Source: Tannerella sp. (lineage in GTDB: Bacteria; Bacteroidota; Bacteroidia; Bacteroidales; Tannerellaceae). Taken from it: a DNA stretch of 8,614 bases. Under the pieces are notes generated by a model. That model made no database searches and was not told the DNA's origin. It saw only the letters and a program-made list of their open reading frames with translations. This document shows positions 1 through 6,921 of this stretch, piece after piece. The stretch spans positions 1 through 8,614 of the forward strand of contig JAITQL010000112.1 of NCBI GenBank assembly GCA_031288935.1, read 5' to 3'. A program made the translations under genes and the position numbers. Each line of letters starts with the position of its first letter. The first letter of the stretch is position 1.

Positions 1-193
1 AGTTCGGAACTGTAAAATCGGAGTTCGGAACTGTAAATTTGGAGTTCGGAACTGTAAATTTGGAGTTCGGAACTGTAAAATCGGAGTTCCGAACTGTAAA
101 ATCGGAGTTCGGAACTGTAAAATTGGAGTTCCGAACTGCAAATTCGGAGTTCGGAACTGTAAAATTGGAGTTCGGAACTGCAAATTCGGAGTT
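1..193. repeat. 21-bp tandem repeat array with palindromic core
   Basis: Eight complete 21-bp units (starting at 20, 41, 62, 83, 104, 125, 146 and 167) are flanked by a partial unit at 1-19 and a 6-bp remnant at 188-193. The unit reads GGAGTTCSGAACTGYAAA plus a variable triplet (ATC, TTT, ATT or TTC). Each carries the 11-bp palindrome AGTTC-S-GAACT, whose centre is G in most units and C in those at 83 and 125. There are no spacers, so it is not CRISPR. The left edge is cut by the window, so the true length is unknown. Function is not known; a protein-binding array or a neutral minisatellite are both possible. Confidence 0.93.
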
Positions 194-337
194 ATTGAGA
201 AGAAAGAGGTCGTTTTTCGGGAGGATGGCGGGGTCGGGAAGGGGAAGGATGGCCTGTTTCAGGCGGATTTATGCAGATTCCGGCGCGAATTTCGCAGAAC
301 GGGAGTCGTTGACAATCCCTCGAAGCCCCTGTCCGGC

Positions 338-368
338 CCGAACCCGGCCCGACGCAGGCCAGGTTCGG
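338..368. other. GC-rich stem-loop
   Basis: CCGAACC (338-344) pairs with GGTTCGG (362-368). Inside, GGCC (346-349) pairs with GGCC (357-360) after one C/A mismatch, leaving a 7-base loop. That makes 11 base pairs, mostly G-C. It lies about 70 bp past the stop of the minus-strand DUF4301 gene, so it could help end that transcript. No T-run follows on either strand, so I do not call it an intrinsic terminator. Confidence 0.4.
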
Positions 369-387
369 CGGATTTCGGGGAACGTGA

Positions 388-404
388 ATTTGACACTGTC
401 AAAT
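388..404. promoter_or_regulatory. 17-bp perfect palindrome, operator-like or hairpin
   Basis: ATTTGACA-C-TGTCAAAT is a perfect inverted repeat with 8-bp arms around one central base. Such a short centre suits a dimeric regulator's site; as RNA it would need to open to at least a 3-base loop. It sits 33 bp past the stop of the DUF4301 gene. No gene start is apparent nearby in this window, so a regulatory role is only inferred. It may instead be part of a 3' end structure. Confidence 0.4.
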
Positions 405-405
405 C

Positions 406-433
406 TTGAATTTTGAATTTTGAATCTTGAATT
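406..433. repeat. Heptamer repeat (TTGAATT)x4
   Basis: Four consecutive 7-bp units occur: TTGAATT, TTGAATT, TTGAATC, TTGAATT. The array ends 3 bp before the DUF4301 stop codon (437-439 read on the minus strand), so it forms the immediate 3' untranslated part of that gene's transcript. Function is unknown; slippage-prone simple repeat is the plain explanation. Confidence 0.8.
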
Positions 434-436
434 TCC

Positions 437-1960
437 TCATTGATGTTGGGGGCGGAGGAGGTCGTTTACCGTTTTCACGGGGTTGAAGGTTTCGAGCGGC
501 ACCTCGACGAAGACCGTGTTCCAGCGACTCATCGCGCCGTTCCACAGGCCGGGCAGCTCCAGCGCCTTCAGTGCACGGCCGTCCTTGCTTTTGTGCGAGA
601 TGAAGCCCGTCTTTCTGTCCACGAAATCCGGCAGATGATAGTTCCGTCCGTCGGGATCTTTCAGCGCGCACACCAGGTCGACCGGATTGAAGTAGCCGCT
701 TTGCTCGAACAGCGCCTGCTGCTGCGGGTCGTCCGGGTCAATCTGCGAACTCTCCACGATTTGCAGCGAAACGACCCCGTCCGCATCCCGCACCAGGAAC
801 GGCCCGCCGCCCGGCTCGCCCTCGTTCCGTACCATGCCGCACACGCGCAGCGGACGCAACAGCTGCGCCCGGATGTACAGGATCAGTTCCACATCCTCGA
901 AATATTTCATTTCCCCGTGTTTGATGCACAGCTGATCCTGCAAAAAGTGTATCATTTCTTCCACCTGCGCCTGCGTGTAGTCGCCGCTTTCGATCCGGCG
1001 GAGATACGTGAAGATCTTCTCCTGCAAACCGGCCAGCAGCCCCGCGAGCGCCTTCTTGTACAGCACCACCGGCTCTTTGAGGTGGTCGGGAACGACGTTG
1101 TCGATGTTCTTGACGAACACCACGTCGGCATCCATCCGGTTCAGGTTTTCGATCAGCGCCCCGTGACCTCCGGGGCGGAAGAGCAGCGTGCCGTCGGCTT
1201 CGCGAAACGGCTCGTTGTCCGTTTCCACCGCAAGGGTGTCGGTGCCGGGAGACTGCACGCTCCACGTAACCGTATACTTCACGCCGAAACGCCGCTCGTA
1301 CAGCGGGAGCTTTTCCCGGATCAGGCGTTCGAAAAGCGCCTGGTGTTCGGGCGATACCGTGAAGTGCAGACGTACCTCGCCGGCGTCGTTGCAGGCATAC
1401 AGCGCTCCCTCGGCCAGGTGTTCCTCCAGGGCTGTCCGCGCGCCGTCCGCGCCGGCATGAAACAAAAGCAGGCCCTTGGGCAGGGAGCCGTATCCCAGCC
1501 CGTCTTTTTCCAGCAGGGCGGCCACCACCGCCCTGTACCGCCCTTCGGACAGCAGGGCGGGAATGTCTTTCCCCTCCCTTTTCAGGCACTGTCCGTTCAA
1601 GGCGCCGTAAAAGGCAAACCGGTCGATGCCGGCAAAAAACTGTTTCTCGAAACCGGTGGCCGGCGTTTCGCGGGAGGCCGACAGAAAGGCGTATAAATCC
1701 TTGAACATGCGGCTGGCGGCGCCGGAGGCGGGGATAAACTTGAGGACAGTCCGGTTCTTCGCCTTGTAAGCGTCCCAGGTTTTTATACACTCCGCGCGTT
1801 CGTCCTCCGAAAACGGGCGGATGCCTTTCCGTACCGTGGCCGGAGCCACCAGTTTCATATAGGGAAATCCTTTTGAGAAACAGTCCAGCTGTTCCGCGAT
1901 CCGCGTCTCCGAAATCCCTTTCTCCGACAACAGTTGCCGGTCTTCTTCCGTTAGTATCAT
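437..1960 (-). CDS. DUF4301 family protein of unknown function
   Basis: This 507-residue protein has no signal peptide or membrane segment and is probably cytoplasmic. I recognise it as DUF4301, a family seen mainly in Bacteroidota with no assigned activity that I know of. The most conserved-looking stretch is KFIPASGAASRMFK (residues 74-87). It is followed by LLLFHAG (164-170), ARTALEEHLAEGALYA (174-189), a glycine-rich segment FRPGGHGALIENLNR (261-275) and VFVKNIDNV (281-289). The N-terminal P-A-S-G-A-x-S-R-M-F-K pattern and the later GGHG...NIDN pair recall UDP-sugar pyrophosphorylases with a GT-A fold, so a nucleotidyltransferase activity is a reasonable inference but not shown. The ATG at 1960 gives a complete N-terminus. 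The gene is divergent from the RelA homologue, with 116 bp between the starts. Family assignment is from memory of motifs; function is open. Confidence 0.85.
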   Translation of the reverse strand: MILTEEDRQLLSEKGISETRIAEQLDCFSKGFPYMKLVAPATVRKGIRPFSEDERAECIKTWDAYKAKNRTVLKFIPASGAASRMFKDLYAFLSASRETPATGFEKQFFAGIDRFAFYGALNGQCLKREGKDIPALLSEGRYRAVVAALLEKDGLGYGSLPKGLLLFHAGADGARTALEEHLAEGALYACNDAGEVRLHFTVSPEHQALFERLIREKLPLYERRFGVKYTVTWSVQSPGTDTLAVETDNEPFREADGTLLFRPGGHGALIENLNRMDADVVFVKNIDNVVPDHLKEPVVLYKKALAGLLAGLQEKIFTYLRRIESGDYTQAQVEEMIHFLQDQLCIKHGEMKYFEDVELILYIRAQLLRPLRVCGMVRNEGEPGGGPFLVRDADGVVSLQIVESSQIDPDDPQQQALFEQSGYFNPVDLVCALKDPDGRNYHLPDFVDRKTGFISHKSKDGRALKALELPGLWNGAMSRWNTVFVEVPLETFNPVKTVNDLLRPQHQ

Positions 1961-1985
1961 ACTGCAATGAAATTACAAATTATGG

Positions 1986-1993
1986 CAAATATA
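1986..1993 (-). promoter_or_regulatory. Possible -7 element for the DUF4301 gene
   Basis: Read on the minus strand, 1993 to 1986 is TATATTTG, an exact match to the Bacteroidota -7 consensus TAnnTTTG. It ends 25 bp before the ATG, which would give a leader of roughly 20 bases. The expected -33 TTTG is not clear: the matching spot reads GTTC. This AT-rich gap must also hold the promoter of the divergent RelA gene, for which I see no convincing element. Confidence 0.4.
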
Positions 1994-2076
1994 TGAAATT
2001 AACCGGGATATCGAACCCCTGTTCCGGGAAAAAAGGATATTTTTACCCCTCAATTCCATTATAATCCCATAGAACA

Positions 2077-4281
2077 ATGAGTACAGTTCCATTTTTTACA
2101 CCGGAAGAAAAGCAGGCTTTTTTCTCTGTCTGCCGCAAGTTGCTGTCGGATTTGTCTTCCTGCCTGGAGAAAGACGATATCCGGAAGATGAAGACGTTGC
2201 TGAAGCGCGTTGTCGTGACCGACTGCTACGGGCGCGACCGGAACGGGATCAACGGCCTGCTGCGGAACGTGTCCACCGCCCTGATTGCGACGTCGGACAT
2301 CGGCCTGCGGCGAACCGCCGTGATTGCAATGATTCTTTACCGTCCGGTACTGAAGGGGCACATCACCGTCGCCGAAGTGGAGGAGGCCTTCAGCCGGGAC
2401 GTCTCGCTCCTGATCAGTCGCCTGCAAAAAACATCCGACCTGTATGCCCGCAACACGGCCGTCGATTCCGAAAACTTCCACCACCTCCTCTTCTCCTTTG
2501 CCGAAGACGTGCGGGTGATCCTGATCATGATTGCCGACCGGCTCTGCATGATGCGCCTCGGCAAGCAGCTCAGGGAGGAAAACCGCCTCCGCATGGCCAC
2601 CGAAGTGTCGTATCTCTACGCGCCGCTGGCACACCGGCTGGGGTTGTACAAAATCAAAAGCGAACTGGAAGACCTGTCGCTGAAATACATCGACCCGGAG
2701 CAGTACAGCTACATCAAGACCCGGCTGAACGAAACGAAACGCTCGCGCGACGCCTACATCGCCGGATTCATCGAGCCGGTCAGGCAAAAACTCGAAGCGG
2801 CCGGACTGCATTTCGACATCAAGGGGCGCACGAAGTCCATCCATTCCATCAACACGAAACTGAAGAAACAGAACGTGGATTTCGAGAAAATCTACGATCT
2901 GTTTGCCATCCGCGTCATTCTCGACACGCCGCCCGAAAAGGAACGTGCGGACTGCTGGCACGTGTTTTCGATCATTACCGACATGTATCAGCCGAACCCC
3001 AACCGGATGCGGGACTGGATTTCCGTGCCGAAAAGCAACGGCTACGAAAGTCTGCACATCACCGTCCTCGGCCAGCAGAACCGCTGGGTAGAAGTACAGA
3101 TCCGCACCCGGCGCATGGACATCGTCGCCGAGCACGGACTGGCGGCGCACTGGAAATACAAGGGCGTCAAGGAAGAGCGCGGGCTGGACGAGTTCATGGA
3201 CGATGTGCGCGCCATGCTCGAATCGCAGGACTTGTCGCCGATGGACGCCATGAAAACCTTCCGGATGGACTTGTACCGGGACGAGGTCTACGTCTTCACG
3301 CCGGGCGGCGAACTGATCAAGCTGGCCAGTGGCGCCACGGTGCTCGATTTTGCCTTTGCCATCCATTCCAAGCTGGGCAGCCGCTGCGTTTCGGGAAAAG
3401 TGAACGGCAGGAACGTTCCGATCCGCTACCGGCTGAACAACGGCGATTCCGTGGAAATCATTACCTCGCCCTCGCAAAAGCCCAAGCAGGACTGGCTCTC
3501 GTTCGTCGCCACCAGCAAGGCGCGCACCAAAATCAAGCAGGCGCTGCGCGAGGAATCGGCCAAGACGACCGAGTATGCGAAAGAACTTCTGCAACGGCGT
3601 TTCAAGAACCGGAAAATCGACGTCGACGACGCCGTCCTGATGCGGTTTATCAAGAAAAAGGGCTTCAAGACGGTGACGGATTTTTACCTCGACATCGCGG
3701 AAGAGCGTCTGGACGTCAACGGCCTCATCGAGGAATACCTCGAACTGGAGCGCAAGGAAAAGGAAACGTCCGAGCATGTCGAGATACGGAGCGCCGAGCA
3801 GTATGTTGCGCCGGCCGAAGAAATCCTGTCGAGCCAGGACGTGCTGGTGATTGACAAAAACCTGACGGGGATTGAATACAAGCTGGCGAAGTGCTGCAAT
3901 CCCATCTACGGCGACCCGGTATTCGGATTCGTCTCGACGCAGGGAATCAAGATTCACCGGGTGAACTGTCCCAATGCGCCGGAGATGTTCAGCCGTTTCG
4001 GGTATCGCATTGTGCAGGCGCGCTGGAGCGGAAAGGCGGATGCGGGATACAGCGTGACGCTGCGTGTCATCGGGCACGACGACATCGGCATTGTGACGAA
4101 CATCACCTCCGTAATCTCCAGGGAAAACGGCATGTCGCTCCGTTCCATTCACGTAGATTCCGTCGACGGGCTTTTTCAGGGCGACATCACCGTCCTGCTC
4201 GCCAACACCTCCGCCCTGGAACAGCTGATCAAAAAAATACGCCTTATCAAAGGCGTCAAACAGGTCGGCCGGCTGTATTGA
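2077..4281 (+). CDS. relA: RelA-type (p)ppGpp synthetase, hydrolase domain degenerate
   Basis: Makes the stringent-response alarmone (p)ppGpp from ATP and GDP or GTP, normally at ribosomes with uncharged tRNA. At 734 residues it has the full long-RSH layout. Residues about 20-180 match the HD hydrolase region, but the HDxxED signature is gone: the corresponding part reads LYRPVLKGHIT (87-97), so hydrolysis is probably lost. The synthetase domain (about 225-365) is intact, with RTKSIHS (251-257), KSNGYESLH (319-327), EVQIRT (339-344) and AEHGLAAHWKYK (351-362). A TGS domain (about 400-465) keeps the histidine of AIHS (H430) that in E. coli RelA-type proteins contacts the tRNA 3' end. A zinc-finger-type region has C606, C607, H627 and C631, and an ACT domain fills about 655-734. 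The loop that is EXDD in RelA and RXKD in Rel/SpoT reads RMRD (310-313). It stands alone as a transcription unit, and no SD precedes the ATG. Bacteroidales usually carry a second, hydrolase-competent homologue elsewhere. Confidence 0.93.
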   Translation: MSTVPFFTPEEKQAFFSVCRKLLSDLSSCLEKDDIRKMKTLLKRVVVTDCYGRDRNGINGLLRNVSTALIATSDIGLRRTAVIAMILYRPVLKGHITVAEVEEAFSRDVSLLISRLQKTSDLYARNTAVDSENFHHLLFSFAEDVRVILIMIADRLCMMRLGKQLREENRLRMATEVSYLYAPLAHRLGLYKIKSELEDLSLKYIDPEQYSYIKTRLNETKRSRDAYIAGFIEPVRQKLEAAGLHFDIKGRTKSIHSINTKLKKQNVDFEKIYDLFAIRVILDTPPEKERADCWHVFSIITDMYQPNPNRMRDWISVPKSNGYESLHITVLGQQNRWVEVQIRTRRMDIVAEHGLAAHWKYKGVKEERGLDEFMDDVRAMLESQDLSPMDAMKTFRMDLYRDEVYVFTPGGELIKLASGATVLDFAFAIHSKLGSRCVSGKVNGRNVPIRYRLNNGDSVEIITSPSQKPKQDWLSFVATSKARTKIKQALREESAKTTEYAKELLQRRFKNRKIDVDDAVLMRFIKKKGFKTVTDFYLDIAEERLDVNGLIEEYLELERKEKETSEHVEIRSAEQYVAPAEEILSSQDVLVIDKNLTGIEYKLAKCCNPIYGDPVFGFVSTQGIKIHRVNCPNAPEMFSRFGYRIVQARWSGKADAGYSVTLRVIGHDDIGIVTNITSVISRENGMSLRSIHVDSVDGLFQGDITVLLANTSALEQLIKKIRLIKGVKQVGRLY

Positions 4282-4334
4282 AAAAGATATTTATATACAG
4301 CACATTGAAGTCTCTGCACAGGTTGAAACACGTT

Positions 4335-4346
4335 GGACGCGCGTCC
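4335..4346. other. 12-bp perfect palindrome
   Basis: GGACGCGCGTCC is self-complementary with no spacer. It lies 54 bp past the relA stop codon. No T-run follows, so an intrinsic terminator is not supported. A protein-binding site, a 3' end RNA structure or chance are all possible. Confidence 0.4.
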
Positions 4347-4411
4347 GTAACCGGATAGCTTTACATAAATTATGATGCACATAACCTGCAAAATATTCCT
4401 AATTGATAGGC

Positions 4412-4437
4412 TTGTCCGAAAATTATTATCACCTTTG
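4412..4437 (+). promoter_or_regulatory. Putative promoter of the lpxD-lpxC/fabZ-lpxA operon
   Basis: CACCTTTG (4430-4437) matches the Bacteroidota -7 consensus TAnnTTTG except at the first base. A TTG at 4412-4414 lies upstream with 15 bp between, shorter than the usual 19-21, so the -33 part is weak. Transcription would start near 4443, giving a leader of about 35-40 bases. The call rests mainly on position in the only sizeable gap before lpxD. Confidence 0.35.
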
Positions 4438-4479
4438 TAGACTTTTTTCTGAATTAACGAAAATGCACAAGGATAAACA

Positions 4480-5520
4480 ATGGAGTTTACAGCTCAACAG
4501 ATAGCAAATTTTCTGAATGGAACCGTTGAAGGGAATCCGGAGGTAACAGTAAGCCGTTTTTCAAAAATTGAAGAAGGCAAGCCAGGTTCCCTTACTTTTT
4601 TGGCTAACCCCAAATATGAGGATTACATCTATCATACGCAGGCAAGCATCGTCTTGGTGAATGATGATTTTACGCCTTCGGCGACGATTCATGCCACGAT
4701 CGTGAAAGTCCCCAATGCCTATACGGCCTTGGCTACCTTGCTGACCCTGGTGGAACAGTCCAGAAGCAAAAAGACGGGGATCGGTTCAACGGCTTTCATC
4801 GCCGCATCGGCAACCGTCGGCGATGATTGTTACGTGGGCGAGATGGCTTATGTCGGCGAACAGTCCGTCATCGGCAGGCATTGCCTTATTCATCCGCACG
4901 CCTATATCGGCGACCGGGTGACCGTAGGCGATCATACAATCATCTATCCGCATGTGACGGTGTACGATGATTGCATCATCGGGCAGAACTGCATCTTGCA
5001 TGCCGGCGCCGTGATCGGTTCGGACGGGTTCGGTTTTGCGCCGGACAGCGAGAATTACAAGAAGATACCGCAGTTAGGCAATGTCATTCTGGAAGATGAT
5101 GTGGAAATCGGCGCCAATACTGCCGTTGACCGCGCCGTGATGGATTCAACCGTTATCCGCCGGGGCGTGAAATTGGATAACCTGATTCAGGTAGGACATA
5201 ACGTGGAAATAGGGGAGCATACGGTCATGGCGGCGCAAGCCGGAATCGCCGGTTCGACGAAAGTAGGCAGGCATTGCATGGTCGGCGGACAAGCCGGGAT
5301 GGCCGGGCACATCCGGATCGCGGACGAGGCTAAAATCGCAGCGCAAGCCGGGATCATGCGAAGTATCAACAAACCGGATACCGTCATGGGCAGTCCGGCG
5401 ATACCCGTAAAGGATTATCTCCGCTCAAGCGTGCTGTTCAACAAACTTCCGGATATATACCGTACCCTGAACCGATTGGAGAAAGAAGTGGATGAATTAA
5501 AGCAAAACAAAAATAAATAG
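4480..5520 (+). CDS. lpxD: UDP-3-O-acylglucosamine N-acyltransferase LpxD
   Basis: Third enzyme of lipid A synthesis. It transfers a 3-hydroxyacyl chain from acyl carrier protein to the 2-amino group of UDP-3-O-acylglucosamine in the cytoplasm. The 346 residues match the family length (E. coli 341). The N-terminal uridine-binding domain covers about 1-98, including [19 protein letters not shown] left-handed beta-helix of hexapeptide repeats runs from about 100 to 295 ([21 protein letters not shown] and others). The catalytic histidine is in QVGHNVEIG (H240, equivalent to E. coli H239). [13 protein letters not shown] (174-186) is a family signature. A charged C-terminal helix (about 313-346) completes the trimer-type architecture. 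It is the first gene of the lpx operon and ends 4 bp before lpxC-fabZ. A weak AAGGA sequence precedes the ATG. Confidence 0.97.
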   Translation: MEFTAQQIANFLNGTVEGNPEVTVSRFSKIEEGKPGSLTFLANPKYEDYIYHTQASIVLVNDDFTPSATIHATIVKVPNAYTALATLLTLVEQSRSKKTGIGSTAFIAASATVGDDCYVGEMAYVGEQSVIGRHCLIHPHAYIGDRVTVGDHTIIYPHVTVYDDCIIGQNCILHAGAVIGSDGFGFAPDSENYKKIPQLGNVILEDDVEIGANTAVDRAVMDSTVIRRGVKLDNLIQVGHNVEIGEHTVMAAQAGIAGSTKVGRHCMVGGQAGMAGHIRIADEAKIAAQAGIMRSINKPDTVMGSPAIPVKDYLRSSVLFNKLPDIYRTLNRLEKEVDELKQNKNK

Positions 5521-5524
5521 CACT

Positions 5525-6910
5525 ATGCCAAAACAAAAAACGCTTGCTTCCGAATTTTCATTGCAGGGCAAAGGATTGCATACCGGACTGAATATCCATA
5601 TCGCTTTCCGTCCGGCGCCCGAAAATTACGGATATAAAATACAACGCAAGGATATCGAAGGCCAACCCGTCATCGAAGCATTAGCCGAGAACGTAGTCAA
5701 TACGCAACGCGGTACGGTGATTGCTAAAAATGGGGTTCAGGTCGGAACGATCGAACATGCCATGGCCGCATTGTATGCGTGGGAAATTGATAATTGCCTG
5801 ATCGAAGTGGATGCGCCGGAATTTCCGATCCTCGACGGCAGTTCCCGTTTCTTCTCGGAAGAAATTGAGAAAGCCGGATTGGTGGAACAAAATGCGGAAA
5901 AAGAGTATTACATCATACGCCATAAAATTGAAGTGGCGGACAAAGAGACCGGCTCGTCGCTGGTGATCCTTCCGGACGACAAGTTTAGCGTCAATGTTCT
6001 GATCTCCTATGATTCGCCGGTACTCTCCAATCAATATGCCGTATTGAACGATCTGAGCGAGTTTGCTGCCGGACTGGCGGCATCGCGGACATTCGTTTTC
6101 GTTCGCGAAGTGAGGACGCTTCTTCATAATAATCTGATCAAGGGGGGCGATTTGGATAATGCCATTGTTATTTACGACCAGCGGATTCCCCAGGAGGAAC
6201 TGGATCGCTTGGCCGACGAGATAGGACTTCCGCACAAAGACATGAAAGAGCTGGGTTACGTAAACGACAAACCGCTTGTCTGCAACAACGAGCCTGCGCG
6301 ACACAAGTTGATTGATGTGATAGGAGACCTTGCATTGATCGGGAAACCGATTCGCGGGCATATCATTGCGACCCGTCCGGGGCACAAGATCAACAATCAA
6401 TTGGCGCGGATGATTCGCAAGGAAGTCAAACTGTATGAAGTGCAGGCGCCGCTGTATCAGCCGGAACTGCCTCCGGTCATGGACATCAACCGCATCCGCG
6501 AATTGCTCCCGCACAGGTATCCGTTCCTGCTTGTAGACAAGATCATTGATATTGGGAAAAATCATATTGCGGGAATCAAGAATGTGACGGTCAATGAACC
6601 GTTCTTTCAGGGACATTTCCCGCAGGAACCGGTTATGCCGGGGGTATTGCTGGTAGAAGCGATGGCGCAGACGGGCGGATTGCTCGTACTTAACAGTGTA
6701 GACGAGCCGGAGCGGTACTCGACCTACTTTATGAAAATTGACGGCGTCAAGTTCCGTCAGAAAGTAGTTCCCGGCGATACGCTGATCTTCCATCTGGAAT
6801 TATTGGCGCCCATACGCAGGGGTATTTCCACCATGAAAGGATACGTGTTCATCGGTGAAAAGATCGCCTGCGAAGCAGAATTTATGGCACAAATCATTAA
6901 AAACAAATAG
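5525..6910 (+). CDS. lpxC/fabZ: Bifunctional LpxC-FabZ fusion: UDP-3-O-acyl-GlcNAc deacetylase and 3-hydroxyacyl-ACP dehydratase
   Basis: The N-terminal part (about 1-310) is LpxC, the zinc deacetylase of the first committed step of lipid A synthesis. Zinc ligands are H78 ([10 protein letters not shown]), H260 and D264 ([11 protein letters not shown]). E77 is the predicted base, and H287 ([10 protein letters not shown]) the second catalytic histidine. The C-terminal part (about 316-461) is FabZ, which dehydrates 3-hydroxyacyl-ACP in fatty acid elongation. It has [13 protein letters not shown] (328-340) and the catalytic H364 and E378 in [11 protein letters not shown]...EAMAQ, with the 14-residue spacing of E. 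coli H54 and E68. Both active sites look complete. The join at about 310-318 is short and proline-rich. The 461-residue length agrees with a simple two-domain fusion, known in Bacteroidota. It lies between lpxD and lpxA, so both users of 3-hydroxyacyl-ACP flank it. The fusion probably links the competing uses of that pool, which is inference. Confidence 0.97.
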   Translation: MPKQKTLASEFSLQGKGLHTGLNIHIAFRPAPENYGYKIQRKDIEGQPVIEALAENVVNTQRGTVIAKNGVQVGTIEHAMAALYAWEIDNCLIEVDAPEFPILDGSSRFFSEEIEKAGLVEQNAEKEYYIIRHKIEVADKETGSSLVILPDDKFSVNVLISYDSPVLSNQYAVLNDLSEFAAGLAASRTFVFVREVRTLLHNNLIKGGDLDNAIVIYDQRIPQEELDRLADEIGLPHKDMKELGYVNDKPLVCNNEPARHKLIDVIGDLALIGKPIRGHIIATRPGHKINNQLARMIRKEVKLYEVQAPLYQPELPPVMDINRIRELLPHRYPFLLVDKIIDIGKNHIAGIKNVTVNEPFFQGHFPQEPVMPGVLLVEAMAQTGGLLVLNSVDEPERYSTYFMKIDGVKFRQKVVPGDTLIFHLELLAPIRRGISTMKGYVFIGEKIACEAEFMAQIIKNK

Positions 6911-6921
6911 ATATTACGACT

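Larger units (their letters stand above)
194..436. other. Intergenic region without a recognisable gene
   Basis: This stretch lies between the tandem array and the stop codon of the DUF4301 gene. I see no coding region with a recognisable protein and no tRNA or rRNA. It holds a GC-rich hairpin, a 17-bp palindrome and a heptamer repeat, listed separately. The rest (194-337) is unremarkable. An open frame running in from the tandem repeats crosses it on the plus strand but has no family resemblance. Confidence 0.6.
4282..4479. other. Intergenic gap between relA and lpxD
   Basis: 198 bp with no credible gene. It contains the perfect 12-bp palindrome GGACGCGCGTCC (4335-4346) and a putative promoter for the lpx operon near 4412-4437. 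A weak SD-like AAGGA (4469-4473) lies 6 bp before the lpxD ATG. No T-tailed hairpin is seen after relA. Confidence 0.6.

Noticed and set aside
1..193. CRISPR array
   Set aside because: Units are directly abutting 21-mers with no spacers and no cas genes in view.
39..416. Plus-strand open frame of 125 codons beginning with EFGTVKS-like heptapeptide repeats
   Set aside because: It is the tandem array read through: a 21-bp unit without a stop stays open in five of six frames. The rest of the frame resembles no protein family and ends in the heptamer run.
738..1967. 409-codon minus-strand frame overlapping the DUF4301 gene, and the 418-codon plus-strand frame at 440-1696
   Set aside because: Both are arginine-rich or His/Gln-rich shadow translations of GC-rich codons; the DUF4301 frame carries recognisable conserved motifs.
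2038..2045. TATTTTTA as a -7 element for relA
   Set aside because: The final G of TAnnTTTG is missing and no -33 box is seen, so the relA promoter is left unassigned.
2059..4152. 697-codon minus-strand frame opposite relA
   Set aside because: Antisense shadow: the plus-strand frame is a clear full-length RSH protein and this one shows no family features.
4239..4256. Hairpin ACGCCTT-ATCA-AAGGCGT near the end of relA as a terminator
   Set aside because: It lies inside the coding sequence, 23 bp before the stop codon ends, and no T-run follows; probably coincidental.
5681..6793. 370-codon minus-strand frame opposite lpxC-fabZ, and the 222-codon frame at 6934-7602 opposite lpxA
   Set aside because: Antisense shadows of well-identified genes without conserved motifs of their own.
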